The notes beneath the pieces were generated by a model. The model was given only the letters and a program-made list of their open reading frames with translations. It searched no databases and was not told the origin of the DNA. 37,567 nucleotides of DNA from Hyphomicrobiales bacterium (GTDB lineage: Bacteria; Pseudomonadota; Alphaproteobacteria; Rhizobiales; Xanthobacteraceae), in contig JAGXQU010000008.1 of NCBI GenBank assembly GCA_018335895.1, positions 1 through 37,567 on the forward strand. The letters run 5' to 3'. Positions 16,691 through 24,559 of this stretch are shown here, piece after piece. The position numbers and the translations under genes were made by a program. The stretch's first letter is position 1; every line of letters starts with the position of its first letter.

Positions 16691-17884
16691 TCAGGCAGCA
16701 CCAAGCCAATGCTTGGGATCATGCAGCCGGGAAGTGCGCGTTTCCGTAAGGGCATCGCAGAGCGAGGCGAGGCTTGAAAGATCGTGCACCGGCCGCAGTT
16801 CGTCGACATGCGGGAGGATCGCGCGGATTCCCGCGGCTTTCGCCTCGAAGCCCTCGAAGCGCAGGAGCGGATTGAGCCAGATCAGCTTGCGGCAGGACCG
16901 ATGCAGCCTGCCGGTCTCGCGCGAAAGTTCTCCGCCGCCTTCGCGCTCCAGCCCGTCGGTCACGAACAGCACAGTGGCACCCTGCGAAAGCACGCGCCGC
17001 GACCAGCGCTTGTTGAATTCCTCCAGCGCGGTCGCAATCCGCGTGCCGCCGGACCAGTCGGCGACACCGGCCGAGCAGAGCGCGAGCGCTTCATCCGGGT
17101 CGCGCGTTTTGAGCGCGCGCGTGACGTTGGTGAGCCGGGTCCCGAACAGGAAGGTCGAGACGTTGCGCCGCCGCATCGCGAGCGTATGGAAGAACTGCAA
17201 CAGCGGTCGCGTATAATCGCTCATCGAACCGGAGATATCGACGAGCGCGACGAGCGGCGGCTTCTTTTCGCGCGGCGAGCGGAAACGCAGTTCGATCAGG
17301 TCTCCGCCCGAGCGGACACTGGCCCGTAAGGTGCGTGCGAGATCGATCCGCCCGCGCGGCGACGGCATAAAGCGGCGCGTCGCGATCTCATCGTCCGGCA
17401 TTTTCATCGCGGCGATGCGCCGCCGCGCTTCCTCGAGTTCGGAAGCCGACATCTGCGCGAAGTCCTTGCGCCTGAGCGTTTCCGCATCGGAGATCGTGCC
17501 GCGCATGTCGAAGACGGTTTCCTGCGGCTTCTGCGACTTCGGCATGCGCCGTTGCAGACCGAGCGCCTCTTCCACGCGCCGCTGCGCAGCCCGGCTTTTC
17601 ACGCCTTCGGTGCGCGTGACCGGCAGCATCTCGCGCAGCACGCGGTCCACCTGATCGCGCTGCCAGAAGCGATGAAACGCCTCGTGGAAAAGTGCCCGAT
17701 GTTCATGCCGCTTGATGAGCACGGAATGCAGCGTCCAGTAGAAATCGGCGCGCGTGCCGATGCCTGCGATCATGACCGCATCGAGCGCGTCGATCACCGA
17801 GCCCGGCCCAATGGGAATGCCCGCACGCCGCAACAGCCGCGCAAAAGCGATCAGCCGGTCGAGGAGCTGGCCTGAAGCATTCAT
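16691..17884 (-). CDS. coxE: CoxE-like VWA-domain protein
   Basis: The 397-residue protein has an Arg/Glu-rich helical N-terminal half and a C-terminal von Willebrand A domain. The MIDAS motif D-x-S-x-S starts at Asp216 in 'VDISGSMSDYTR', with 'WSGGTRIATALEEF' and 'VLFVTDGLERE' supplying the other metal-site loops. CoxE works with the CoxD ATPase as a chaperone pair that matures the molybdenum-copper centre of CO dehydrogenase. Homologues serve other molybdenum hydroxylases. Its ATG overlaps the coxD stop by four bases (ATGA), the usual tight coupling of MoxR and VWA partners. No membrane segment is visible. Confidence 0.9.
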   Translation of the reverse strand: MNASGQLLDRLIAFARLLRRAGIPIGPGSVIDALDAVMIAGIGTRADFYWTLHSVLIKRHEHRALFHEAFHRFWQRDQVDRVLREMLPVTRTEGVKSRAAQRRVEEALGLQRRMPKSQKPQETVFDMRGTISDAETLRRKDFAQMSASELEEARRRIAAMKMPDDEIATRRFMPSPRGRIDLARTLRASVRSGGDLIELRFRSPREKKPPLVALVDISGSMSDYTRPLLQFFHTLAMRRRNVSTFLFGTRLTNVTRALKTRDPDEALALCSAGVADWSGGTRIATALEEFNKRWSRRVLSQGATVLFVTDGLEREGGGELSRETGRLHRSCRKLIWLNPLLRFEGFEAKAAGIRAILPHVDELRPVHDLSSLASLCDALTETRTSRLHDPKHWLGAA

Positions 17885-18798
17885 CCCGCCGCCTTCAGCG
17901 CCTCGCGCGAGACGGAAAGCACGCTGTCGATCTTCGCCGGATTGAAACGCTCGACATCGTCCTGATACTTCAGCACCACGCCGAGCGTATCGCCGATCAA
18001 AGCGGGATCGAGCACTTTCGCATCGAGTTCGACGAGGGCAGACGCCCAGTCGAGCGTTTCAGCGGTGCCAGGATTCTTGAAGAGGTCTTCCTTGCGGAGC
18101 GCCTGCACAAAGGCGACGACCTCGCGCGTGAGACGTTCGGAGGCGCGCGGCACCTTGGCCCGCACGATTGCAAGCTCGCGCGGAAGATCCGGGTAGTCGA
18201 TCCAGTGATAGAGGCAGCGGCGCTTGAGCGCGTCGTGAATTTCGCGCGTGCGGTTCGAGGTGACGATCACGATGGGCGGCGTCTCCGCCTTGATCGTCCC
18301 GAATTCCGGGATCGTCACCTGAAAGTCGGCGAGCACTTCCAGGAGAAACGCCTCAAAGGCTTCATCCGCGCGGTCGAGTTCGTCGATGAGCAACACCGGC
18401 GCACCGGCGGGATCGGGCGAAAGCGCGTCCAGCAGCGGCCGCCGGGTCAGAAAACGCTCCGAGAAAACATCCTCGGCGAGTTTCTCGCGGGTGGCCGCGC
18501 CGCCCGCTTCGGCGAGCCGGATCGCGATCATCTGCGCTGCATGGTTCCATTCGTAGAGCGCGGAAGCGCTATCGAGCCCCTCGTAGCATTGCAGGCGCAC
18601 GAGACGCCGCCCGAGCGCGGCAGAAAGTACCTTCGCCACTTCCGTCTTGCCGACGCCCGCTTCGCCTTCGAGAAACAACGGCCGGCCCATCTTCAGCGAA
18701 AGATAGACGACAGTCGCAAGCGCACGGTCGGCCACATAGCTACCGCTCGACAGGAGCGTGATGGTTTCGTCGATGGAGTTGGGGAACGCGGCCGTCAT
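17881..18798 (-). CDS. coxD: CoxD-like MoxR-family AAA+ ATPase
   Basis: The 305-residue protein is an AAA+ ATPase of the MoxR branch. Walker A 'GEAGVGKT' is at 45-52, the preceding 'LSLKMGRPLFLEG' is typical, Walker B 'LLIDELDRADEAF' lies near 131-143, and 'PPIVIVTSNRTREIHDALKRRCLYHWIDYP' carries sensor 1 and the arginine finger region. CoxD is known to be needed for sulfuration and copper insertion in CO dehydrogenase. It is followed by coxE with a four-base overlap. It is separated from coxM by 130 bases that contain a perfect GC hairpin, so coxDE may be expressed at a different level from the structural genes. Confidence 0.92.
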   Translation of the reverse strand: MTAAFPNSIDETITLLSSGSYVADRALATVVYLSLKMGRPLFLEGEAGVGKTEVAKVLSAALGRRLVRLQCYEGLDSASALYEWNHAAQMIAIRLAEAGGAATREKLAEDVFSERFLTRRPLLDALSPDPAGAPVLLIDELDRADEAFEAFLLEVLADFQVTIPEFGTIKAETPPIVIVTSNRTREIHDALKRRCLYHWIDYPDLPRELAIVRAKVPRASERLTREVVAFVQALRKEDLFKNPGTAETLDWASALVELDAKVLDPALIGDTLGVVLKYQDDVERFNPAKIDSVLSVSREALKAAG

Positions 18799-18860
18799 TC
18801 CAATATCCTAACTCCACACGGAATCCAGACAAATCCCCACCGGCTCACGCACGCTCGCTT

Positions 18861-18884
18861 CCCTCCCCCGTTTGTGGGGGAGGG
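18861..18884. repeat. Palindromic GC repeat between coxM and coxD
   Basis: CCCTCCCCC (18861-18869) and GGGGGAGGG (18876-18884) form a perfect 9-bp stem with a six-base loop GTTTGT. Partly complementary flanks CTCACGC and GAGTGAGGG extend it. I recognise it as a common intergenic repeat type in Bradyrhizobium-like genomes. Lying between the structural and maturation genes of one operon, it may stabilise or cut the mRNA, or weaken read-through. There is no T-run typical of an intrinsic terminator. Confidence 0.75.
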
Positions 18885-18928
18885 ACTAAGAGTGAGGGTA
18901 CGGCACCCGGAATGACAATGAAGAGATA

Positions 18929-19729
18929 CTATTTCGCCGCCGCCACCGCGCGGCGTGCCATCACGCCGATCAGGTGCGCGCGATATTCGGCGGTGCCGTG
19001 GATATCCGCGATCATGTTCTTCGCAGGCACCTTGATGCCTTCGATGGCTTTCGCGGAGAAGTCCTTGGCGAGCGCCGTTTCCATTTCCTTCACACGGAAC
19101 ACGCCGCCCTCGCCTGCCCCGGTGACGGCGACACGCACACCGTCCTTCGACTTGGAGACGAAGACGCCGACCAGCGCAAAGCGCGACGCCGGATTCGGGA
19201 ATTTCTCGTAGCCCGCCTTTTCCGGAACCGGAAAGCTCACGCTCTCGATGATTTCGTCGCCCGCCAGTGCCGTCTCGAAAAGGCCCTTGAAAAACTTGTC
19301 AGCCGGAAGCTCGCGCTTGTTGGTCTTGATCGTGGCGCCGAGACCGAGTGCCGCCGCGGGATAGTCGGCCGAAGGATCGTTGTTGGCGAGCGAACCGCCG
19401 ATGGTGCCGCGGTTCCTGACCGCCGGGTCGCCGATCAGTGACGCCAGATGCGCAAGCGCCGGGATCGACTTCTGCACTTCGGCGGAGCCCATCACTTCAA
19501 TATGCTTCGTGAGTGCGCCGATGGTCACGGCCTTGCTGCTGGCCTTGATCCCGGAAAGACCCTTCACGCGGGAAAGGTCCACGATCGTGTCCGGAGATGC
19601 GAGCCGAAGCTTCATCGCGGGCAAGAGCGTCTGGCCGCCGGCGAGGATTTTTCCGTCCTTCGCCTTCTTCAGAAGCTTGACGGCTTCGTCGACGTTCTTC
19701 GGCCGCTCGTAAGTAAATGCGTACATCAT
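18929..19729 (-). CDS. coxM: FAD-binding medium subunit of CO dehydrogenase-like molybdenum hydroxylase
   Basis: The 266-residue protein is the flavin subunit that takes electrons from the iron-sulfur subunit. The two FAD pyrophosphate-binding motifs are 'AGGQTLLP' at 30-37 and 'TIGGS' at 109-113 in 'RNRGTIGGSLANNDPSADYPAA'. The C-terminal part has the CO dehydrogenase flavoprotein fold. I start it at 19729, where GGGAGAG provides a ribosome site lying at the end of coxL; the next codon is also ATG. The gap to coxL is eight bases. Length is normal for the family. The order here, S-L-M, differs from the M-S-L order of the studied form I CO dehydrogenase operon. Confidence 0.93.
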   Translation of the reverse strand: MMYAFTYERPKNVDEAVKLLKKAKDGKILAGGQTLLPAMKLRLASPDTIVDLSRVKGLSGIKASSKAVTIGALTKHIEVMGSAEVQKSIPALAHLASLIGDPAVRNRGTIGGSLANNDPSADYPAAALGLGATIKTNKRELPADKFFKGLFETALAGDEIIESVSFPVPEKAGYEKFPNPASRFALVGVFVSKSKDGVRVAVTGAGEGGVFRVKEMETALAKDFSAKAIEGIKVPAKNMIADIHGTAEYRAHLIGVMARRAVAAAK

Positions 19730-19737
19730 GGCTCTCC

Positions 19738-22104
19738 CTATTCCGCGGCTTTCTTCATGACTGCGCGTTGCGCGGCCTTCCAGACCGTACCCGGCGTTGC
19801 CGGCATCGGCACATTCTCGTGCCCGACGGCGTTGGTGATCGCATTGATCAACGCAGCCGGAGACGCGATCGCGCCCGCCTCGCCGCAGCCCTTGATCCCG
19901 AGCGGGTTCGACGGACACTTCGTCATGGTCGTATCGACCTTGAACGACGGCAGATCGCCGGCGCGCGGCATGGCGTAGTCCATGAACGAGCCGGTAATGA
20001 GTTGGCCATCGGCATTATAAGAGGCGCCTTCGAGAAGCGCCTGACCGACGCCCTGCGCGATGCCGCCGTGCACCTGCCCTTCGACGATCATCGGATTGAT
20101 GATGACGCCGAAATCGTCCACCGCGACCCAGTTTGCGATCGTGGTCTTGCCGGTTTCCGGATCGATCTCGACCTCCGCGATGTGGCAGCCCGCGGGGAAA
20201 GTGAAGTTGGTCGGATCGTAGAATGCACCTTCCTTCAGGCCCGGCTCCAGCTGGCCGCCGGTGAACTTGTGCGCGACGTAGGCGTTCAGCGTGACATCGC
20301 CCCAGCCCACCGACTTGTCGGTGCCCTTGACGGTGAACTTGCCGTCCTTGAACTCGATGTCGTCGGCGGAGGCTTCCATCATGTAGCCCGCGACCTTCTT
20401 GGCCTTGTCCTCGATCTTGTCGAGCGCCTTCGAGATCGCGGACATGCCGACTGCGCCGGAGCGCGAGCCGTAGGTGCCCATGCCGAACTGCACCTTGTCG
20501 GTGTCGCCGTGCACGACGCTGACGGTTTCGATCGGAACGCCGAGACGCTCGGACACGAGCTGCGCGAACGTGGTCTCGTGGCCCTGACCATGACTATGCG
20601 AGCCGGTGAGGATTTCCACCGAGCCGGTCGGGTTTACGCGGACTTCCGCGGATTCCCAAAGACCGACGCCGGCGCCGAGCGAACCGACCGCCTGGCTTGG
20701 CGCGATGCCGCAGGCTTCGATGTAGGTCGAGAAGCCAATACCGCGCAGCTTTCCTTTGCGCTCCGACTCCGCCTTGCGCTTTCCAAAATTCCTGTAGTCA
20801 ACCATCTCCATCGCCTTGGTGAGCGAGGCGTCGTAGTCGCCTGCATCATAGGCCATGATGACCGGCGTCTGGTGCGGGAAGGACTTGACGAAATTCTTCC
20901 TACGCAGCTCGGCAGGATCGATGCCGAGTTCACGTGCGGCAACTTCGACGAGGCGTTCCACCACGAAGGTCGCCTCGGGGCGGCCCGCGCCGCGATAAGC
21001 GTCGACCGGCGCCGTATTGGTGTAGACCGCCTCGACCTCCGCATAGATGTTCGGGATCGCGTACTGGCCGGAGAGCAGCGTCGCATAGAGATAGGTCGGC
21101 ACCGACGACGAGAACGTCGACATGTACGCGCCGAGGTTTGCGATCGTCCTCACACGAAGGCCTGTAATCTTGCCGTCCGCATCAAGCGCAAGCTCGGCAT
21201 GCGTCACGTGATCGCGGCCATGTGCGTCGGTCAGGAACGCTTCCGAGCGATCCGAAACCCACTTCACCGGGCGTTTCACCCGGCGCGCGGCCCACAGCGC
21301 CACGACTTCTTCCGGATAAATGAAAATCTTCGATCCGAACCCGCCACCGACATCCGGCGCGATCACGCGGAGCTTGTGCTCCGGCGCCATGCCGATGAAC
21401 GCGGATATTACGAGACGCGCGACATGCGGATTCTGGCTCGTGTTCCAGAGCGTGAGCGCATCGTTGCCCTGATCGTATTCGGCAATCGCCGCACGCGGCT
21501 CAATCGCGTTCGGCACGAGACGGTTGTTCACGATCTCGAGCTTGGTGACGTGCTTCGCGGAAGCGAAGGCCGCATCGGTCGCGTTCTTGTCGCCGATGTG
21601 CCAGTCGTAAATCTGGTTATTCGGCGCGACATCGTGAATCTGCGGCGCGCCTTTGGCGGTCGCTTTCGCCGGATCGACGACAGACGGCAGCACGGCGTAA
21701 TCGACCTTCACCTTCTCGGCGGCGTCGCGCGCCTGGTTCAGCGTCTCGGCGAGCACGACCGCGACCTGATCGCCGACGCAGCGCACCTTGTCCGCCGCAA
21801 TCGCAGGATGCGCGCCCATCTTCATGGGAGAGCCGTCTTTCGAAGTAATTGCCCAGCCGCAGATCAGCCCGCCGATCTTGTCGTTCGCGAGATCGGCACC
21901 CGTAAGCACGGCGACCACGCCCGGCATCTTTTCGGCCGCCTTGGTATCAATCTTCTTGATCGTCGCGTGCGCATGCGGCGAACGGACGAACCAGGCCCGC
22001 ACTTCGCCCGGACGCGAAATGTCGCTGGTGTAATTGGCCGTGCCGGTAATGAAACGCTGGTCTTCCTTGCGGCGTACTGCTGCGCCAATTCCTGTCGCGC
22101 TCAT
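19738..22104 (-). CDS. coxL: Molybdopterin-binding large subunit, form II CoxL type
   Basis: The 788-residue protein is the catalytic subunit of a xanthine-oxidase-family molybdenum hydroxylase. The active-site loop reads AYRGAGR at residues 369-375, the form II signature. True form I CO dehydrogenases have AYxCSFR with the copper-binding cysteine, which is absent here. 'APDVGGGFGSKIFIYPEE' and the C-terminal 'GCGEAGAIASP', with its catalytic-type Glu, are present. Form II enzymes are mostly of unproven substrate, and several act on N-heterocycles or other organic compounds. It sits between the 2Fe-2S subunit (30 bases upstream) and the FAD subunit (8 bases downstream). Assignment to an organic substrate rather than CO is inference. 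Confidence 0.93.
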   Translation of the reverse strand: MSATGIGAAVRRKEDQRFITGTANYTSDISRPGEVRAWFVRSPHAHATIKKIDTKAAEKMPGVVAVLTGADLANDKIGGLICGWAITSKDGSPMKMGAHPAIAADKVRCVGDQVAVVLAETLNQARDAAEKVKVDYAVLPSVVDPAKATAKGAPQIHDVAPNNQIYDWHIGDKNATDAAFASAKHVTKLEIVNNRLVPNAIEPRAAIAEYDQGNDALTLWNTSQNPHVARLVISAFIGMAPEHKLRVIAPDVGGGFGSKIFIYPEEVVALWAARRVKRPVKWVSDRSEAFLTDAHGRDHVTHAELALDADGKITGLRVRTIANLGAYMSTFSSSVPTYLYATLLSGQYAIPNIYAEVEAVYTNTAPVDAYRGAGRPEATFVVERLVEVAARELGIDPAELRRKNFVKSFPHQTPVIMAYDAGDYDASLTKAMEMVDYRNFGKRKAESERKGKLRGIGFSTYIEACGIAPSQAVGSLGAGVGLWESAEVRVNPTGSVEILTGSHSHGQGHETTFAQLVSERLGVPIETVSVVHGDTDKVQFGMGTYGSRSGAVGMSAISKALDKIEDKAKKVAGYMMEASADDIEFKDGKFTVKGTDKSVGWGDVTLNAYVAHKFTGGQLEPGLKEGAFYDPTNFTFPAGCHIAEVEIDPETGKTTIANWVAVDDFGVIINPMIVEGQVHGGIAQGVGQALLEGASYNADGQLITGSFMDYAMPRAGDLPSFKVDTTMTKCPSNPLGIKGCGEAGAIASPAALINAITNAVGHENVPMPATPGTVWKAAQRAVMKKAAE

Positions 22105-22134
22105 GACGTCCTCCAGATCCCTGCTTCTGTTTCG

Positions 22135-22632
22135 TTATTCGGCGGCGCGTGCGGATTTTCCTCCGCCCTTCATCGCCTTCGCGCCGGCTCCGACCGCTTT
22201 CACGATGTTGTGGTAGCCGGTGCAGCGGCAGATGTTGCCCTCCAATTCCTCGCGGATCGTCTGCTCGTCGAGTTCGGAGCCCTTGCGGTTCACGATATCG
22301 ACAGCCGACATGATCATGCCCGGCGTGCAGAACCCGCATTGCAGACCGTGATGCTCGCGGAAGGCTTCCTGCATCGGATGCAGCGAGCCGCCGTTTGCCA
22401 GACCTTCGATGGTCGTGACGCTCGCGCCATCGGCGCTCATCGCCAGCATGGTGCAGGATTTCACCGCCGCTCCGTCGACGTGCACGACGCAGGCGCCGCA
22501 TTGCGACGTGTCGCAGCCGACATGCGTGCCGGTCAGCCGCAGCTTTTCGCGGAGCAGTTCTACGAGAAGGGTTTCAGGCGCGACGTCAACGGCATGTGAT
22601 TTCCCGTTGACCGTAACGGTCACTGTCGGCAT
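22135..22632 (-). CDS. coxS: 2Fe-2S small subunit of CO dehydrogenase-like molybdenum hydroxylase
   Basis: The 165-residue protein holds two [2Fe-2S] clusters. The plant-ferredoxin-like N-terminal cluster uses Cys40, Cys45, Cys48 and Cys60 in '[16 protein letters not shown]...SC'. The C-terminal helical domain uses Cys99, Cys102, Cys135 and Cys137 in 'QCGFCTPG' and 'NICRCTGY'. It carries electrons from the molybdenum site to FAD. The frame is open upstream, but the ATG at 22632 has GGGAGAG in front and gives normal length. The upstream 166-base gap contains a perfect palindrome, so coxSLM probably has its own controlled promoter. Confidence 0.95.
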   Translation of the reverse strand: MPTVTVTVNGKSHAVDVAPETLLVELLREKLRLTGTHVGCDTSQCGACVVHVDGAAVKSCTMLAMSADGASVTTIEGLANGGSLHPMQEAFREHHGLQCGFCTPGMIMSAVDIVNRKGSELDEQTIREELEGNICRCTGYHNIVKAVGAGAKAMKGGGKSARAAE

Positions 22633-22669
22633 GGGCGCTCTCCCGGCTTGGAAGAAACCGTGGCCCATG

Positions 22670-22687
22670 CGGTCAGTCGACTGACCG
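22670..22687. promoter_or_regulatory. Perfect 18-bp palindrome upstream of coxS, candidate repressor operator
   Basis: CGGTCAGTCGACTGACCG is fully self-complementary. With one mismatched pair it extends to 24 bases (22667-22690). It lies 37 bases before the coxS start codon on the minus strand, in the only sizeable gap between coxG and coxS. Its length and two-fold symmetry suit a TetR-type dimer. No regulator gene is adjacent in the window, and I see no clear -35/-10 pair, so the assignment is inference. Confidence 0.6.
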
Positions 22688-22798
22688 TATTCTCTAAGTC
22701 CCGGCCGCGTTTCTTCTCTAATTTTTTTTACAGTTCCAGTTTGGGCCGGTTCCACATTGCGGGTCAAGCGCGCTCTGGCATTACAGATGAGGTGTCAA

Positions 22799-23251
22799 CT
22801 ACTTGTAATCTTGCAGCGCCTCGACAAAGTTCTCGAAGAACTGGTCGGCCGTCTTCTTCGCAGAGCCCGCAATCAGGCGCTGGCCTAGCTGTGCAATCTT
22901 ACCGCCGGTCGCCGCTTCTGCCGTGTAGGTGAGCTTGCAGCCATCGCTTGCATCCGCGAGCGCAACACTGGCTTGCCCCTTTGCAAAGCCCGCGACCCCG
23001 CCCTCGCCTTCGCCGACGATGGTATAGCCGTTGGGAGCGTCGATGTTCTCGAGTGCCACCTTGCCTTTGAAGCGCGCGCTCACCGGGCCGATTTTCAATT
23101 TCACGGTCGCCTGAAATTCGGTGTCGGAAAGCTTCTCCAGCGTCTCGCAACCTGGAATGCATTTTTCCAAAACCGCGGGATCGTTGAGCGCCTTCCACAC
23201 GACTTCCCGCTTCTGCGGCAGGTCGTATTCTCCGGTCATCTCGAGCGCCAT
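22799..23251 (-). CDS. coxG: CoxG-like SRPBCC-fold protein
   Basis: The 150-residue protein belongs to the CoxG (DUF1857-like, START/SRPBCC fold) family. Typical elements are 'MTGEYDLPQKREVVWKALNDPAVLEKCIPGCETLEKL', the central sheet 'VKLKIGPVSARFKGKV', and the C-terminal helix 'GSAKKTADQFFENFVEAL'. CoxG is thought to help attach or assemble CO dehydrogenase at the membrane; its biochemical role is poorly defined. The start at 23251 is fixed by GAGGAAGCG in front of the ATG. It lies 13 bases downstream of the hydratase-like gene, so both are in one transcript, while 166 bases separate it from coxS. Confidence 0.92.
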   Translation of the reverse strand: MALEMTGEYDLPQKREVVWKALNDPAVLEKCIPGCETLEKLSDTEFQATVKLKIGPVSARFKGKVALENIDAPNGYTIVGEGEGGVAGFAKGQASVALADASDGCKLTYTAEAATGGKIAQLGQRLIAGSAKKTADQFFENFVEALQDYK

Positions 23252-23264
23252 CGCTTCCTCCCGA

Positions 23265-24047
23265 TCAGACGAATTGAATCGCAAGCCCGCCGAGCGGGCC
23301 GAAGTCCGCGTGGATTGTGTCGCCCTTTGCGGCATGCACGGGGCGGGTGAAAGAACCCGACAATAGGATATGTCCCGGCTTCAACGTAATTCCGCGCGGA
23401 CCCAGCTTGTTCGCAAGCCACGCGATGCCGAGCGCCGGATGACCGAGCACACCCGCGGCAATACCGGTCTCCTCGATCTCGGAATTCTTGTAGAGGATTG
23501 CGCCGGCCCAGCGCAGGTCGAAGTCGTCGGGCCGCATTACCTGCCCGCCGATCACGATGCCGGCCGCAGCGCCGTTGTCGGACACGGTATCGAAAATCTT
23601 GCGCGGATTGATAAGCCGCGCATCGATGATCTCGAGCGACGGCACAACGTACTCCGTCGCGCGCAACACATCGAACAGTCCGACGCCGGGGCCTTTCAGG
23701 GGCTTGCCTAATACGAAGGCGAGTTCGACCTCGATACGCGGAACGCAGTAGTTCTCGAAGACAAGCTTCGCGCCGTCCGCGACCATCATGTCGTCGAACA
23801 GGTGGCCGTAGTCGGGCTCGTTGATGCCGAGCGACTGCTGCATGGCCTTGGAGGTGAGCCCGATCTTGTGGCCGATCACCGTGCGGCCCGCTTTCAGCTT
23901 TCGTTTCGTCACTTCCTGCTGGATCGCATAGGCGTCGTCGATATCGATCTTCGGAAAGGTGACGGAAAGCTGCTTCGCCTGCTTCTTCGTGCGCTCGGCT
24001 TCGATGAGAATGGCGGCGGCCTTGGCCCGCTCTGTTTTCGACAACAT
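23265..24047 (-). CDS. 2-keto-4-pentenoate hydratase / 2-oxohepta-3-ene-1,7-dioate hydratase family protein
   Basis: From the ATG at 24047 the protein has 260 residues. The metal-binding acids fall at Glu106, Glu108 ('[14 protein letters not shown]') and Glu139 ('SLEIIDAR'), the positions I recall for MhpD, which supports this start over the ATG at 24080. '[25 protein letters not shown]' is a family hallmark. These enzymes hydrate a 2-hydroxydienoate made after meta-cleavage of aromatics; decarboxylases of the same fold (DmpH/NahK type) are an alternative. It precedes coxG by 13 bases, tying ring-degradation chemistry to the molybdenum hydroxylase. The precise substrate is unknown. Confidence 0.9.
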   Translation of the reverse strand: MLSKTERAKAAAILIEAERTKKQAKQLSVTFPKIDIDDAYAIQQEVTKRKLKAGRTVIGHKIGLTSKAMQQSLGINEPDYGHLFDDMMVADGAKLVFENYCVPRIEVELAFVLGKPLKGPGVGLFDVLRATEYVVPSLEIIDARLINPRKIFDTVSDNGAAAGIVIGGQVMRPDDFDLRWAGAILYKNSEIEETGIAAGVLGHPALGIAWLANKLGPRGITLKPGHILLSGSFTRPVHAAKGDTIHADFGPLGGLAIQFV

Positions 24048-24145
24048 TCGTATTGCGCTCTTGTTTGTTGCCGGATGCATCCATCCGGGCGTTTCAAGGG
24101 TTACGATAGACTGAAACTCAAACCCCCGTCATCTTCGAGGCCGGC

Positions 24146-24559
24146 ATGACCCGCTATATCCTCGCGTATATCTCGACCCTGATCGTGTTCCTCGCGCTCG
24201 ATTTCGTTTGGCTTTCCTCCACGGCGAACACACTCTACAGGCCCATTCTCAAGGACATCCTGCTCCCCGACTTCCGGCTCGCTCCGGCGCTCGTGTTCTA
24301 TCTCCTGTTCGTGCTGGGGCTCGTGATCTTCGGTATCGCGGCGGGCCTGCGCAGCGGCAACTGGACCGACGCGCTGCTCTATGGCGCGTTGTTCGGCTTC
24401 TTCACTTATGCGACCTACGACCTCACCAATCAGGCGACGCTCAAGAACTGGGAAACGAAGCTCACCGTGATCGACATGCTCTGGGGGACGTTTCTCGGCG
24501 GCGCGGCATCGACCGCAGGCTTCCTGATCTCCGGCTGGCTCGAGCGCTTCATCCGCTAG
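24146..24559 (+). CDS. DUF2177 family membrane protein
   Basis: The 137-residue protein has about four membrane helices (near residues 5-22, 45-68, 75-92 and 108-130). The stretch 'GFFTYATYDLTNQATLKNW' is the family hallmark. The function of DUF2177 is not established; members recur beside cyclopropane-fatty-acid synthase, DUF1295 and FAD oxidoreductase genes. GAGGCCGG precedes the ATG. It is divergent from the hydratase-like gene and converges with the next minus-strand gene, the coding ends overlapping by 11 bases. Confidence 0.9.
   Translation: MTRYILAYISTLIVFLALDFVWLSSTANTLYRPILKDILLPDFRLAPALVFYLLFVLGLVIFGIAAGLRSGNWTDALLYGALFGFFTYATYDLTNQATLKNWETKLTVIDMLWGTFLGGAASTAGFLISGWLERFIR

Noticed and set aside
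15646-16749. Plus-strand frame of 367 codons over the acyl-CoA dehydrogenase
   Set aside because: Antisense shadow; the dehydrogenase signatures are on the minus strand.
19717-22599. Plus-strand frame of 960 codons, the longest in the window
   Set aside because: It spans three minus-strand genes (coxM start, coxL, coxS), is very rich in Arg, Asp and His, and has no domain signature. The minus-strand genes have full cofactor motifs and ribosome sites.
22762-22798. TTGACA and TTGACC on the minus strand as coxS -35 boxes
   Set aside because: No -10-like hexamer is found 16-18 bases downstream of either, so I did not call a promoter.
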